Notes under the pieces: generated by a model
Databases searched by the model: none
The model's input: the letters and a program-made list of their open reading frames with translations, nothing else
What the model was told of the DNA's origin: nothing
Assembly: GCA_052174135.1 (NCBI GenBank)
Contig: JBQMRZ010000027.1
Coordinates: forward strand, 62,001 to 126,000
Length of the DNA stretch: 64,000 nucleotides
Reading direction: 5' to 3'
Source of the DNA: Arsenophonus sp052174135
GTDB lineage: Bacteria > Pseudomonadota > Gammaproteobacteria > Enterobacterales > Enterobacteriaceae
Part shown: one piece after another, positions 1-11,718 of the stretch
Numbering within the stretch: position 1 is the stretch's first letter
Layout: each line of letters begins with the position of its first letter
Program-made: the position numbers and the translations under genes

Positions 1-2552
1 TATTTGAAAAGTTATAATTTTAGTATCTTGTTAAGCATATTTTAATTTTTAAAATAATTATTAATTAGAATCTTTTTGTCATTTATTTAAAATAAATATT
101 ATAGTTTTAAAGTCATCATATTTTTATTCAATTACTTATTTTCTATTATTTTTAAGAAAATTTTTATTTAAAAAATATGTAAATAAAGTAATAAATGCAT
201 TAAAATAACGGTTTATATCACATTCATAATATGATGAATACCTGGAAATTATTGTTAATATTGTTATAAATTTACTCTTAATAGCAATATTAAATAGATA
301 TGCTTTTTATTCTTATTTACTACATCAATTTATTACCTAATAGTTTGGCTATTTTATTGGTATTAAATATTTAATATATTTCTAATATTTTAATTTAATT
401 AAATTTAATTATTATAATATTACTAATCGTTTTTTTAAAAAAACTTCCATAAAATATTTAAAATTTACATAAAAAAAAATAAAATTCATTCAAGGAAAAC
501 ATCAGATATAAAATACTTTACTATTTTTGTTCAGAGTCATTGATTATTCAATCTATCATTATAATTTTATTGCATTATTTCTAATAATGGGTAATAAATA
601 ACAATAGTGTTAAATTAAATGAACTTATTAGAAGAAATAAAATTATAATTTATTTGGTTCAGTTATTTATATATTGTCTTCAATATAATTTATATGTATT
701 TATAAAAATAAAATATTAATTTTTAAAGTTTAAATTGAAATAGATTTTCATTATTTTATTAATAATTTTTACTATTTTTTATCTATTTATTAATTGATTT
801 CATCATATACTTAAAATTAGATTAAATTTTAAGTAAAAAGTTATTTTTATGCTAAATAAATAAATTATAAATAAATCTATTTACTTAAAATTTTAATTTG
901 ATGATATCAATAAACCTATAATAGAATATTTTATAATATAATAGCCATACAATAATTTAGGTCTAATATAATTAGACTTTCAAGTTATGTAACTTACCTG
1001 TTATCAACAATAATATTATCAAAATTCGATCAAATATTATAAAAAGATCATCAGTTAAAATCTATAAAAACTAAATAATAGATAAAATTAGTTATGAAAA
1101 TAATATTAATTTTAATTATTAAAATATTACTAATTTTCTGATAATTATATTTTTATTACTAATAATATTTATCAATACTATTCATGAACCATAAAACTTT
1201 ATAAAATCAATAAACTCAATATTTTAATTATCTGAACTAAAGATTAAAAATTAATATAATATATAATTATACAGCAGATACTCTCTTTAAAATTATAAAA
1301 TAATTAGATTATATTATAGATCATAATCTCAAACGAATTTATGATTATGTTTGATTAATACTTTTCGCTAATAACTTATATTTATTATTAATTTAAATAA
1401 ATATATTAATTAAATTTACTAATTATTTACATTAATCATGTTTTTTTTAAGCAAGTATCATTATTTGTTTATTGAATGAGATTAATTTTATATAATAAAT
1501 TAAATAAGTTATAATTAATTAATTAATTAATTTTTAAAGAATTTTTGATTAAATCTAATTAAAGTTTAATTTAATAGAAAGTAACATAGAATATGTTGAG
1601 TCATTAAACTTACAAAGTATATAGGATTATATTTTTAAATAACGATTTAATCAAATTTAGCAAAATATCTTTTTAGTTTTTTTTATTTTTTGTTTAAAAA
1701 CGTTATTGTAGAAATGAAGTTAAACGATAATCATGAAAATCAAAATATATAAATTAAAATAATTATTATTATTACACCTTAATTAATGAAAATAATTTAA
1801 AATTAAACTAGTTAATTAATTATATTAAAATTATTGATCTTTAAATTTATTTATTACTATACAGGAATAGTGTTTGTTGTATGAATAAAATTTATTTGAT
1901 TTCATTTTACTTAATCTTATACTAGTAAGTATGAGTTATGTAAAATATCTATCACCATTAATTAGGTTAACTTTTAAAATACTATTATTATCATAAAGAT
2001 AATTAAAATCATAAAAATAAATTGCTTAATTGTGTTATAAATTTAAATTAACAACTATATTTATAAGTTATTTAACTCATATAAAGTGATTACTAGAATT
2101 AAAAAATATTTAACATTTTTGTTATGAATAAATTAAAACAAAAAAATAACTATTTTAAATTAACTATTGGTGAAATCACATATCAGATGGATTATTAAAA
2201 TCAAATCATTAAATTAACACTTTATTAATTTAAATTATTAAAATTTTATATCAATACCCTGAAAATACCAACAATAAGTTATTGAATATTTTTCACGATG
2301 ATTAACATATTAATACTTAATTACGTCATTAATGACAATAAAAATTAAGCTAAATTACAATTATTAAATAAAATAATTCATTGATTATATATATAATATA
2401 TAGTGATATTAAACTACTTCAATTAAAAATTGCTAATTTTTAGGTTATCCATTAATTTTGATTTTATTACATGGAAGCATTAGAAAATTAACTATTTAAA
2501 AACTTATCGAATTAAAATAAGTGATAATTTATAATTAAATAGAGATTTTATC
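1..2552. other. AT-rich spacer, no gene seen
   Basis: No open reading frame of note and no family motif was recognised on either strand. The stretch is almost entirely A and T, with stop codons in every frame. Slightly richer patches near 1000-1030, 1320-1370 and 2160-2290 may be gene relics, but I could not assign them. The promoter of trhP should lie in the last few hundred bases, but in such AT-rich DNA I cannot pick it out. Confidence 0.6.
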
Positions 2553-3908
2553 ATGTTTAAACCAGAATTACTTTCTCCAGCAGGTTCTTTAAAGAATATG
2601 CGCTATGCTTTTGCTTATGGCGCTGATGCTATTTACGCAGGCCAGCCTCGTTATAGCCTTAGAGTTCGTAACAACGAATTCAATTATGAAAATTTAGCTA
2701 AAGGTATCAAAGAAGCTCATGAAATAGGAAAAAATTTCTATGTAGTAGTTAATATTGTGCCACATAATGCTAAATTAAAAACATTTATTCATGATCTTAT
2801 TCCTATTATTAAAATGAAACCAGATGCTTTGATTATGTCTGATCCAGGCTTAATTATGCTAGTAAAAGAAAAGTTTCCAATGATGAATATTCATCTTTCT
2901 GTACAAGCGAATACAGTTAATTGGGCAACAGTAAAATTTTGGAAACAAATAGGACTAAGTCGAATTATTTTATCTCGTGAACTCTCGATTGAAGAAATTG
3001 AAGAAATTCGTCATCAAATACCTGATATTGAATTAGAAATTTTTATTCACGGCGCACTTTGTATGGCCTATTCTGGTCGCTGTTTACTATCTAGTTATAT
3101 AAATAAACGTGATCCTAATCAAGGTGCTTGTGTCAATGCTTGCCGTTGGAAATATAAAATACAAGAAGGAAAAGAAGATGAAATCGGTAATATTATTAGT
3201 TATCACAAACCAGTTAATATGAAAAATATTTACTCAATGCTAGAGGATAAACAACCAACAACAAAAGTTTTTTTAATTGAAGAAACAAAACATCCAAATG
3301 AATATATGACTGCCTTTGAAGATGAGCATGGTACTTATATTATGAATTCAAAAGATCTGCGCGCTGTTCAACATGTTGAGCGTTTAGTTAAGATTGGTAT
3401 TCACTCATTTAAAATAGAAGGACGAACAAAATCTTTTTACTATTGCGCTAAAACTGCCCAAGTTTATCGTCAAGCTATTGATGATGCTATAGATGGCAAG
3501 CCTTTTGATCTTACATTATTAACTGTATTAGAGGGATTAGCTCATAGAGGTTATACTGAAGGTTTTTTACGTCGTCATACTCATGATGCGTATCAAACTT
3601 ATGAATACGGTTATTCTATTTCTAACACACAACAATTTGTTGGTGAATTTACCAATCAACGCAAAAATGGGCTCGCAGAAGTAAATGTGAAAAATAAATT
3701 TTATTTAGGTGATAGTTTAGAACTGATGACACCAAAAGGTAATATCCAATTCACTTTAACTGATTTATTTGATAATAAAAAATTATCCATTCAAATTGCG
3801 CCTGGTAATGGATATAAAGTTTATCTTTCTATTCCTGAAGATATTAATTTACATTTTGCACTATTAATTCGAAATTTAACTAAAACAACAGTAAAAAAAT
3901 CCTCATGA
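2553..3908 (+). CDS. trhP: tRNA 5-hydroxyuridine modification protein TrhP (YegQ, peptidase U32 family)
   Basis: The 451-residue protein matches the whole of enterobacterial YegQ/TrhP. It opens with PELLSPAGSLKNMRYAFAYG, typical of the U32 family, and carries the family cysteine cluster at about residues 169-197 (ALCMAYSGRC then GACVNACRW). In E. coli, TrhP is required for prephenate-dependent hydroxylation of U34 in tRNAs, the first step towards cmo5U or mcmo5U, and is cytoplasmic; despite the family name no protease role is assumed here. The ATG follows a weak purine patch (agagatttt). It stands alone, with about 2.5 kb of spacer before it and 1.7 kb after it. Identity is very secure; function is by homology. 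Confidence 0.95.
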   Translation: MFKPELLSPAGSLKNMRYAFAYGADAIYAGQPRYSLRVRNNEFNYENLAKGIKEAHEIGKNFYVVVNIVPHNAKLKTFIHDLIPIIKMKPDALIMSDPGLIMLVKEKFPMMNIHLSVQANTVNWATVKFWKQIGLSRIILSRELSIEEIEEIRHQIPDIELEIFIHGALCMAYSGRCLLSSYINKRDPNQGACVNACRWKYKIQEGKEDEIGNIISYHKPVNMKNIYSMLEDKQPTTKVFLIEETKHPNEYMTAFEDEHGTYIMNSKDLRAVQHVERLVKIGIHSFKIEGRTKSFYYCAKTAQVYRQAIDDAIDGKPFDLTLLTVLEGLAHRGYTEGFLRRHTHDAYQTYEYGYSISNTQQFVGEFTNQRKNGLAEVNVKNKFYLGDSLELMTPKGNIQFTLTDLFDNKKLSIQIAPGNGYKVYLSIPEDINLHFALLIRNLTKTTVKKSS

Positions 3909-4155
3909 TAAAAATAAATTGAAATAGTTAAGTTCATTTAAAAACTAAAATACCCATTAGTATATTTATTTTATTTATGAAATTTATTTTTAATTTTAGA
4001 GATTTTAAATAACGATAATAATAATATATAATTTAAAAAATTCTATTTTAAAATATTAATAATATAAATTTTTTTAAATTAATTAATTAATTAAGTAATT
4101 AAAAATATAAAACTAGATTGATATTAAGACTAGTAATTATTTTTAGTAATTTAAT

Positions 4156-4177
4156 CTCTATTGATTTAGAGTTTTTT
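4156..4177 (+). terminator. possible weak intrinsic terminator
   Basis: A 5-bp stem (ctcta/tagag) with a 6-base loop is followed directly by six T on the plus strand, about 250 bases after trhP. The shape is right for a rho-independent terminator. The stem is short, and T runs are common by chance in this sequence. Confidence 0.3.
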
Positions 4178-4990
4178 ATGCTTTATAAAATTATATTTTA
4201 CTATTAATATTTTTAATAACAGAATGTTAGTAAATAATTAATGAAATATTACATATAATTTTTATAACTAATACATTAATTAATGTTAAATTCGAAATAA
4301 TCAATCTATTTTAAATTAAAGAGATATATTTTAAAATTAAAATATATAAAATTTAATTAGATTATCAATAAAAATAAGTTTCAATTAATATTGATAGATT
4401 ATTAATCTTAATACTATCAATTTATTATATCACTGATTGCAAGGAAGCTATGAAATTATATTCATCTAATAATTAATTTATTTATTAAATAATGACGTTT
4501 AATAGTGACTAAAAATTAAATTTTTATAAAAAATAAGCGATATTTAAAACTATTAATTTTAAATATACCAATTAATTATTATATATATTTTTTTTGAGTT
4601 AATTAATTGAGATTAAGTTATTACTTTTTAAATAACATAAAAATTAATCCATACCATAATGATAAATAAACTTATCAATAAAATTTTTTAATCATGTAAT
4701 CTATTATTAATAGAATTCAATTATTAATTTTATTTTTATTAAAAAAATTTTATTAAAAATAATTCATTAAATTTATTTTTATATTTTTTCAATTATTCAT
4801 ATATTATTTTTCAAATTATAATAAATTTATTATTCTGGATATAATTATAACTATTAATAACAACTAATTTAAATTAGTTAGAATTTTTTATTTTTTTTTA
4901 ATTATAGTCAATAATTAAAATTATATTTTATATTTAATTTATATTAAAAATTAACATCAAATGATTTGATTGATTCTTCTTTTTTTTTTA

Positions 4991-5023
4991 AAAATCTAAT
5001 TAATAGTTGATTAATTAGATTTT
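4991..5023. repeat. perfect inverted repeat, 13-bp arms
   Basis: Arms 4991-5003 and 5011-5023 are exact reverse complements around a 7-base loop. It starts directly after a T run and is followed 5 bases later by a second inverted repeat. It could be a bidirectional transcription end for a lost gene. No gene is adjacent. Confidence 0.7.
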
Positions 5024-5028
5024 GAGAG

Positions 5029-5081
5029 ATATTTAACCATTAGTCCTGTTAATTTTATTAAGAAGATTAATGGTTAAATAT
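5029..5081. repeat. perfect inverted repeat, 14-bp arms
   Basis: Arms 5029-5042 and 5068-5081 match exactly around a 25-base loop. The arms contain a GG/CC pair, so the stem is firmer than most AT palindromes here. Together with 4991-5023 it forms a double hairpin about 500 bases beyond the 3' end of fbaA. Confidence 0.7.
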
Positions 5082-5594
5082 AATGATTAAGATAAATAGA
5101 AATATAAAAATAATCAAAATTATTAATAAGTTATTAACTATCAGATAAAAGATAAATTAAAAAACATAATTATAATTTAAATAAAATTATTTATTTAAAT
5201 TTTAAAAAATCTAATTAATCTTAATAAAAATATTAAATTTAAAGAAAATAAATGTTATTTTAAAATATCAACAAGATTAATACATGTAATATTAGACTCT
5301 ATTTTTATTAAACTGTTTTATATGGAAAATATAATTAATTATAAATAGATAATTTTTATTTTATATTCAATTAAAAACTACTTAATAATACTCAGTGATA
5401 TATAGCTTATATTTTATATTCGGTTTTTTTTAAAAAACTATCATTTTTTATTGATTTCTCTTTTTTTATTAAAAACCATTTTATTTAAAAATAAATTAAA
5501 TGATTAGATAATAATTTAATTAACTATTACTATCCATAATAATACTTTTATTTATAATAAATTTAAGAAATAGATAAAAATAAATGATTATTTT

Positions 5595-6674
5595 TTATAG
5601 TACATTTGTACAATTTAACTCTTTATATGCGAGCTCTAAACGCTTAATCATAGAAATTTGACCAAGGCGTAGCCAAACACGAGGATCATAATATCTTTTA
5701 TTAGGTTTATCTTCACCCTCTGGGTTACCAAGTTGATTTTGTAAATAATCTTTATTTTTTTTATAATAATTTAAAATACCATCCCAAACAGCCCACTGAA
5801 TATCAGTGTCAATATTCATTTTTACGACACCATAATTAATTGCTTCTTTAAGCTCTTCAGTAGAAGACCCAGAACCACCATGAAAAACAAAATTCAGGCT
5901 ATTTTTCATTGATAAATTAAACTTCTGTACAATATATTCTTGTGAATTCTTAAGAATTTTAGGAATTAATTGAATCTTACCTAACTTATAAACACCATGT
6001 GCATTACCAAAAGATGCTGCAATGATAAATTTATGACTAATTTTACTTAATTTCTCATAAGCATAAGCTATATCTTCAGGATGCGTATAAAGTAATGAGC
6101 TATTTAAATTAGTATTATTAATAAAATCCTCTTCACCACCTGTGCAACCTAATTCGATTTCTAGTGTCATATCCATTTTACTCATCCGTTGAAAATATTG
6201 AGAACAAATTTTAATATTCTCTATCAATGGCTCTTCCGATAAATCAATCATATGGGATGAAAATAATGGTTTACCATTTATTTTATAATATTCTTCACCG
6301 GCAGCTAATAAACCATCAATCCAAGGTAGTAGTTTACGTGCGCAATGATCTGTATGTAAGATTACCGATACACCGTAATATTTTGCCATTTGATGCACAT
6401 GATAAGCTCCTGAAATTGCACCTAAAATCGCGGCTTGATGACCATTTGTTTTTATTCCTTTACCAGAAATAAATGCAGCACCACCGTTAGAAAACTGAAT
6501 AATTATTGGAGAAGAAACTTTAGCAGCAGTTTCTAAAACGGCATTAATCGAATCTGTACCTATACAATTAACTGCCGGTAAAGCAAATTTTTGCTCTTTT
6601 GCGATTGTAAAAATTCTTTGCACATCGCCGCCAGTTATAACACCTGGTTTTATAAAATCTAAAAACTTAGACAT
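5595..6674 (-). CDS. fbaA: class II fructose-bisphosphate aldolase
   Basis: The enzyme cleaves fructose 1,6-bisphosphate to glyceraldehyde 3-phosphate and dihydroxyacetone phosphate in glycolysis, and works in reverse for gluconeogenesis. The 359 residues equal the E. coli FbaA length. The class II signature HTDHCARK near residue 107 supplies the catalytic Asp and a zinc-binding His. A second metal region (ELGCTGGEED, about 174-183) and the phosphate-binding FHGGSGS (about 263-269) are present. The ATG has a ribosome-binding site (AGGGA) 8 bases upstream. It lies 64 bp after pgk on the same strand, the usual epd-pgk-fbaA order, so the two are probably cotranscribed. No missing residue was noticed. 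Confidence 0.98.
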   Translation of the reverse strand: MSKFLDFIKPGVITGGDVQRIFTIAKEQKFALPAVNCIGTDSINAVLETAAKVSSPIIIQFSNGGAAFISGKGIKTNGHQAAILGAISGAYHVHQMAKYYGVSVILHTDHCARKLLPWIDGLLAAGEEYYKINGKPLFSSHMIDLSEEPLIENIKICSQYFQRMSKMDMTLEIELGCTGGEEDFINNTNLNSSLLYTHPEDIAYAYEKLSKISHKFIIAASFGNAHGVYKLGKIQLIPKILKNSQEYIVQKFNLSMKNSLNFVFHGGSGSSTEELKEAINYGVVKMNIDTDIQWAVWDGILNYYKKNKDYLQNQLGNPEGEDKPNKRYYDPRVWLRLGQISMIKRLELAYKELNCTNVL

Positions 6675-6738
6675 GAGATAAATCCCTATTATTTAACAGG
6701 TGATCAATACTAGTTATCATTTTCTTTAGATATAATTA

Positions 6739-7899
6739 TTATTTTGCTCGCTCTTCTAACACAATAACTGCAGGTAATTTTTTACCTTCTATAAATTCAA
6801 GAAAAGCACCACCACCAGTAGAAATATAAGAAATTTTATCTGCAATACCAAATAAATCAATGGCTGCTAACGTATCGCCACCGCCTGCAATAGAGAAAGC
6901 TTTACTATCTGCAATTGTTTTTGCAATTATTGCCGTTCCATGACGAAAGTTAGGAAACTCAAAAACTCCAACTGGACCATTCCATAAAATTGTTTTTGCT
7001 TTTTTAATAATGTTAGCCAAACGTTCAATGGTTTCATTGCCTAAATCTAAAATTTGTTCATTATCTTTAATATTCTTGACTGATTTCATTATCATCTCTG
7101 CAGTTTCAGAAAATTCAGTCGCTACACAAACATCAGTTGGGACAGAAATATCACAATTTGATAATAATTTCTCTGCTTCACGGATTAAATTATCTTCATA
7201 TAGAGAGCGGCCTACTTTATGGCCTTCAGCAGCAATAAAAGTATTAGCAATACCACCTCCAACAATAATTTGATCGGCTATTTTTGCTAAAGAATCTAAA
7301 ACAGTTAATTTAGCGGAAACTTTTGAGCCACCAACAATCGCAACCATTGGGCGAGCAGGATTTTTTAAAACTTTGCTCAATGCATTTAACTCAGCAAATA
7401 ATAATGGCCCAGCACATGCTATAGGTGCAAATTTTGCTACTCCATGAGTTGATGCTTGAGCTCGATGAGCCGTACCAAATGCATCCATTACATAGATATC
7501 ACAAAGTGAAGCATATTGTTTGGATAAAGTTTTATCGTCCTTTTTTTCACCTCTATTAAATCGTACATTCTCAAGAACAACTAATTCTCCATTAGCAATT
7601 TCAACTTTATTTAAATAATCTTTTAATAAACGAACCGGGTAATTTAGTTTATCTACTAAATAGTCTACAATGGGTTTTAATGAAAATTCCTCATTATATT
7701 CACCTTCAATTGGACGACTCAAATGAGACGTTATCATTACTTTTGCACCTTGTTTTAAAGCAATTTCAATTGTTGGTAAAGATGCGCGGATCCGTATATC
7801 AGAGATAATCTGACCATCTTTGATTGGAACGTTTAAATCAGCTCGAATGAATACTTTTTTACCTACTAGATCTAAATCAGTCATCTTAATTATAGACAT
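6739..7899 (-). CDS. pgk: phosphoglycerate kinase
   Basis: Transfers the phosphate of 1,3-bisphosphoglycerate to ADP in glycolysis. The 386 residues match E. coli Pgk (387). The N-terminal substrate signature VFIRADLNVPIKDG (about 16-29) and the C-terminal nucleotide-binding glycine motif (SIAGGGDT, then STGGGAFLEF) are both intact. The ATG has a good ribosome-binding site (AGAGGA). It is first in the pgk-fbaA pair. The gene normally upstream, epd, is present only as a pseudogene at 8010-8440, so the pair must now be transcribed from a promoter in the 7.9-9.2 kb gap or by read-through from tktA. Confidence 0.98.
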   Translation of the reverse strand: MSIIKMTDLDLVGKKVFIRADLNVPIKDGQIISDIRIRASLPTIEIALKQGAKVMITSHLSRPIEGEYNEEFSLKPIVDYLVDKLNYPVRLLKDYLNKVEIANGELVVLENVRFNRGEKKDDKTLSKQYASLCDIYVMDAFGTAHRAQASTHGVAKFAPIACAGPLLFAELNALSKVLKNPARPMVAIVGGSKVSAKLTVLDSLAKIADQIIVGGGIANTFIAAEGHKVGRSLYEDNLIREAEKLLSNCDISVPTDVCVATEFSETAEMIMKSVKNIKDNEQILDLGNETIERLANIIKKAKTILWNGPVGVFEFPNFRHGTAIIAKTIADSKAFSIAGGGDTLAAIDLFGIADKISYISTGGGAFLEFIEGKKLPAVIVLEERAK

Positions 7900-8009
7900 G
7901 AAGAATCCTCTTGTTAACTTTCTAAATTATTAATTTTCTGTTTTTATCTAGAAAATAATATTTCCATACTATCTATTAATAAGTAAATTTATTGAAACTA
8001 CTAGTAGTA

Positions 8010-8440
8010 ATTATTGTGGATCTTTGTATCAAATATTTGATCAACAAAACTATATTTATTATCACAACAAACTAAAATTTTAATAACATAGCATCGATTA
8101 ACTCGTTTTCGAGTACTCATTTATATATAGAATATTATATATTACTTAATCACGGTTAAAATCTATTGATGGTAATAATAATTAAATATAATTAATTATA
8201 TATACTATGTAACTCTATTATTATTTTTTACAATAGTTGTTTGATTTTAATTGCATTTATTTATACCTTATTATAGTAAGATTAACTATTGTTATGTTAA
8301 TAATTGATTAAATAATCGATATTGTTTTAAAAAATGATTTTTGAATTTAAGAATATTTATATAATTTTATCAAAAATTAATTTTCTATCAATAAGAATAA
8401 TATATTTCTAAATAGGCATTACTCGATTTAAATCTGAGTA
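8010..8440 (-). pseudogene. epd: epd pseudogene (erythrose-4-phosphate dehydrogenase), C-terminal half readable
   Basis: Between tktA and pgk the minus strand still encodes VIKILVCCDNKYSFVDQIF, which lines up with the Epd C-terminus LIKTLVWCDNEWGFANRML. Just before it is STRKRVNRCY (compare GTQTRVSGAH). After a frameshift upstream comes LPSIDFNRD, matching Epd LPLVSVDFNHD. A weaker match to the RVPTINVTAID segment is at about 8350-8420. Frame changes and stops separate the pieces, so the gene is dead. Epd makes 4-phosphoerythronate for pyridoxal phosphate synthesis. Its position directly upstream of pgk on the same strand is the enterobacterial one. The N-terminal half is probably within 8440-9150 but is no longer readable to me. 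Confidence 0.85.
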
Positions 8441-9222
8441 ATGAACATCAATAATCAGTTAATTATTGATTAAAATATGAATTGTTATCACTATACAGAT
8501 TTACTATTTAAGTATTATTTAATCTTTTTTTATTAAAAAAAAATAAAATTCATAATATATGATATATTTATTACTAATTAATTATTGTTTTGAATTAATT
8601 TCATCACGATATTAAGATAACAAACAATATTTACATTAAAATTAGCACATAAATGTAATAGGACAATAGAATTTTTTTTGTACAACTAGATAAATACGTA
8701 TAACTATATGACTTTAAACTATAATTAAAAACCAATATATTGAATACTATATTAATGTTTAATACTTATTTTAGTATTTTTAAGTTTGAATTAATTTAAT
8801 GAGAATAACTATTCTTATTGTTTTTGTTAATAAATTTTTTTATATATACATCATAGGTAATCGTAATAACTAGAATCACATTTCAATAAAATAATTATCG
8901 ATTTCAACACTATAATTTATTAATTTTAATAATAACAATTTATTTCAGTTATCTTTTTTTAATCAAAACTCTTAATTGTTACTCTAACTATCATAAATTT
9001 TACTTCAATTTAATAATTAATTTATTATGAACTAAAATATTTATAATTATAATTTTCTAGTAAAATTTTTTATTCTTAATCATAAAGATTTACTTTTGAT
9101 AAGTAAATTTATCAAATTTAAAAATTAAAACATTTAAATATTAATTTAAATAAATTTTAACATTGAAAATATTATATTAAATTTATATAAGTTTGATTAA
9201 TATATTTATATTATTTTATTAA
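8441..9222. other. spacer between the epd relic and tktA
   Basis: By position this should hold the N-terminal half of the dead epd gene, but I could not read it. No other gene or RNA was seen. Confidence 0.5.
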
Positions 9223-11217
9223 TTACTCTAATAGAGACTTAGCTTTTTCAATTACATTTTCTATACTAAAACCAAATTCTTTAAATAAAACATCCGCAGG
9301 CGCTGACTTACCAAAAGTATGCATACCAATAATTACTCCTGCTGTACCAATATATTTATACCAAAAATCTGCAATACCAGCTTCAATAGCAAGGCGAGCA
9401 GTAATTGATGTTGGTAAAACAAGTTCTCGATAAGATTGTTCCTGTTTATCAAAAGTATCAGTTGATGGCATAGAAACTACTCGTACTTTATAACCTTCGG
9501 CAGTTAACTGTTCATAAGCCTTAACTGCTAATTCAACCTCAGAACCTGTTGCAATTAAAATGAGTGCTGGCTTTCCTTTGCTATCTCTCAATATATAAGC
9601 CCCTTTAATAATATTAGTTAATTGCTTGGTATCATATACTTGTTGATTAAGATTTTGGCGAGAAAAAATCAAGGCTGTTGGCCTATCATTATTCTCAATT
9701 GCATATTGCCAGGCAATAACTGATTCAACCTGATCACAAGGACGCCAAGTACTTATATTAGGTGTCATACGTAAATTTGCTAACTGTTCAATGGGTTGGT
9801 GAGTTGGACCATCTTCACCAAGTCCAATAGAGTCGTGAGTATAGATAAAAATACTATGAATTTTCATTAATGCAGCCATACGGACCGCATTACGCGCATA
9901 TTCAATAAACATTAAGAAAGTTGCAGCATATGGTATAAAACCACCGTGTAATGCGATACCATTCATAATTGCAGACATACCAAATTCACGCACACCGTAA
10001 TGAATATAATTGCCTTCTTGAACATTATTTATTGGCTTAGAAGCTGACCACATAGTCAAGGTGCTAGATGTTAAATCAGCAGAGCCGCCTAAGAGTTCTG
10101 GCAACACTTTACCAATAACTTCTAATGTATTTTGAGAAGCTTTTCGACTGGAAATATTTTTAGGATTATGTTGCAATTCTACAGCTAAATTATTAATAAT
10201 TACCTGCCAATTGGCAGGTAATTCACCTTTTACACGACGTATAAATTCACTAGCAAGTTGAGGAAAAACTTTTTGATAAGCAGTAAATTTTTCATGCCAA
10301 TTACTTTCTTTTTTTTGACCTATTTTACGAGCATCCCAAGCTTGATAAATATCTGAAGGTATTTCAAAAGGTGGGTATGGCCATTTTAGTGATATTCGAA
10401 TTTTTTCAATTTCAATTTCGCCTAATGGCGAACCATGCGCTTCTTCAGAATCAGCCTTATGTAACGAACCATAACCAATTATCGTTTTACATATTAATAA
10501 AGATGGTTTATCAGTAACATTGCGAGCTTCTTCTATTGCTAATTTTATTTTTTTAGAATCATGTCCATCAATATCTTCAATAACATGCCAATGATAAGAA
10601 ATAAAACGCTGACCGGTATTATCCGTAAACCAACCATCTACATTACCATCGATTGAAATACCATTATCATCATAGAAAACAATTAGTTTACCTAACTTTA
10701 ATTTTCCAGCTAATGAACAAACTTCATGTGAAATTCCTTCCATCATGCAACCATCACCCATAAAAACATAAGTATAATGATCAACAATAGTGTAATTTTG
10801 GCGATTAAATTGCGCAGCTAATGTTCGTTCGGCAATAGCAAATCCTACAGCATTCGCGATTCCTTGTCCCAATGGACCAGTTGTTGTTTCAACACCGGGA
10901 GTATAATTATATTCAGGATGACCGGGTGTTTTAGAGTAAAGTTGGCGAAAATTTTTTAATTCTTCAATTGATAAATCATAACCAGTGAGATGTAGTAAAC
11001 TATAAAGTAACATAGAGCTATGCCCATTAGACAACACAAAACGATCACGATTTATCCAGTTAGGATTAGTGGGATTATGATTAATAAAAGTACGCCAAAG
11101 TACTTCAGCAATATCTGCCATTCCCATTGGCGCACCTGGATGCCCTGACTTTGCTTTCTGTATTGCATCAATACTAAGAAAACGGATAACATTAGCAAGA
11201 ACTTTATGACTGATCAT
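9223..11217 (-). CDS. tktA: transketolase
   Basis: The thiamine-diphosphate enzyme moves two-carbon units between sugar phosphates in the pentose phosphate pathway and supplies erythrose 4-phosphate. The 664 residues match E. coli TktA (663). Visible features are the N-terminal GHPGAPMGMAD (about 25-35), the ThDP/metal motif GDGCMMEGISHE (about 154-165) with the downstream DDNGISIDG, the central GSADLT and GVREFGM segments, and HDSIGLGEDGPTHQP in the pyrimidine domain. The start has a clear GGAG ribosome-binding site. It lies upstream of the epd relic, pgk and fbaA on the same strand, as in related bacteria. E. coli has a second transketolase, tktB; none is seen in this window. Confidence 0.98.
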   Translation of the reverse strand: MISHKVLANVIRFLSIDAIQKAKSGHPGAPMGMADIAEVLWRTFINHNPTNPNWINRDRFVLSNGHSSMLLYSLLHLTGYDLSIEELKNFRQLYSKTPGHPEYNYTPGVETTTGPLGQGIANAVGFAIAERTLAAQFNRQNYTIVDHYTYVFMGDGCMMEGISHEVCSLAGKLKLGKLIVFYDDNGISIDGNVDGWFTDNTGQRFISYHWHVIEDIDGHDSKKIKLAIEEARNVTDKPSLLICKTIIGYGSLHKADSEEAHGSPLGEIEIEKIRISLKWPYPPFEIPSDIYQAWDARKIGQKKESNWHEKFTAYQKVFPQLASEFIRRVKGELPANWQVIINNLAVELQHNPKNISSRKASQNTLEVIGKVLPELLGGSADLTSSTLTMWSASKPINNVQEGNYIHYGVREFGMSAIMNGIALHGGFIPYAATFLMFIEYARNAVRMAALMKIHSIFIYTHDSIGLGEDGPTHQPIEQLANLRMTPNISTWRPCDQVESVIAWQYAIENNDRPTALIFSRQNLNQQVYDTKQLTNIIKGAYILRDSKGKPALILIATGSEVELAVKAYEQLTAEGYKVRVVSMPSTDTFDKQEQSYRELVLPTSITARLAIEAGIADFWYKYIGTAGVIIGMHTFGKSAPADVLFKEFGFSIENVIEKAKSLLE

Positions 11218-11718
11218 TATTTACTCCATATCAAATAAATAATAAATTTAATATTGATTTTTCAACATTATTTTTATCATTCTAATAATTAGAATTTAAT
11301 TTAAGTGTTTTATTAAATAATAAACGATAATAAAACACTAATTAATAGGAAAGAAATTAAAACAAATAAATAACAAGAACAACAATACAGTTTTTTATTC
11401 TATTAAGAATAAAAAACACAAAATATTTTTTTAACCAATACAACTATAAACTTACATATAAATTTAATTACGAAAAAAAATTCAATTATCTTAAAAATTA
11501 AAAATTAAAAAGTTTTCTTTACTTGAGAGTTTTATAGTATAAATGTTGCATAAGATGTAAACCTGTAACTAAGTATTGATAAGATAATTTTCTAAAAAAA
11601 ACTATTCATTTATATTACTATCAAGTTATTAATATTAATAATCAAGGATTTGTATGTCAATATTTTATGAAAACTATTTTTAATTTTTAATTAAAAACTA
11701 TATTGGATATTAAACTGA
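11218..11718. other. spacer between dnaQ and tktA
   Basis: It holds the 5' region of tktA and the 3' flank of dnaQ. A perfect hairpin with 11-bp arms and a 4-base loop is at 11391-11416. In E. coli a tRNA-Asp gene follows dnaQ; none is present here. Confidence 0.6.

Larger units (their letters stand above)
3909..5594. other. AT-rich spacer with adjacent inverted repeats
   Basis: No gene is visible between trhP and the 3' end of fbaA. In E. coli mscS lies downstream of fbaA, but I could not recognise an MscS relic here. The stretch holds a short hairpin followed by a T run (4156-4177) and two adjacent long inverted repeats (4991-5023 and 5029-5081), listed separately. Confidence 0.6.
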
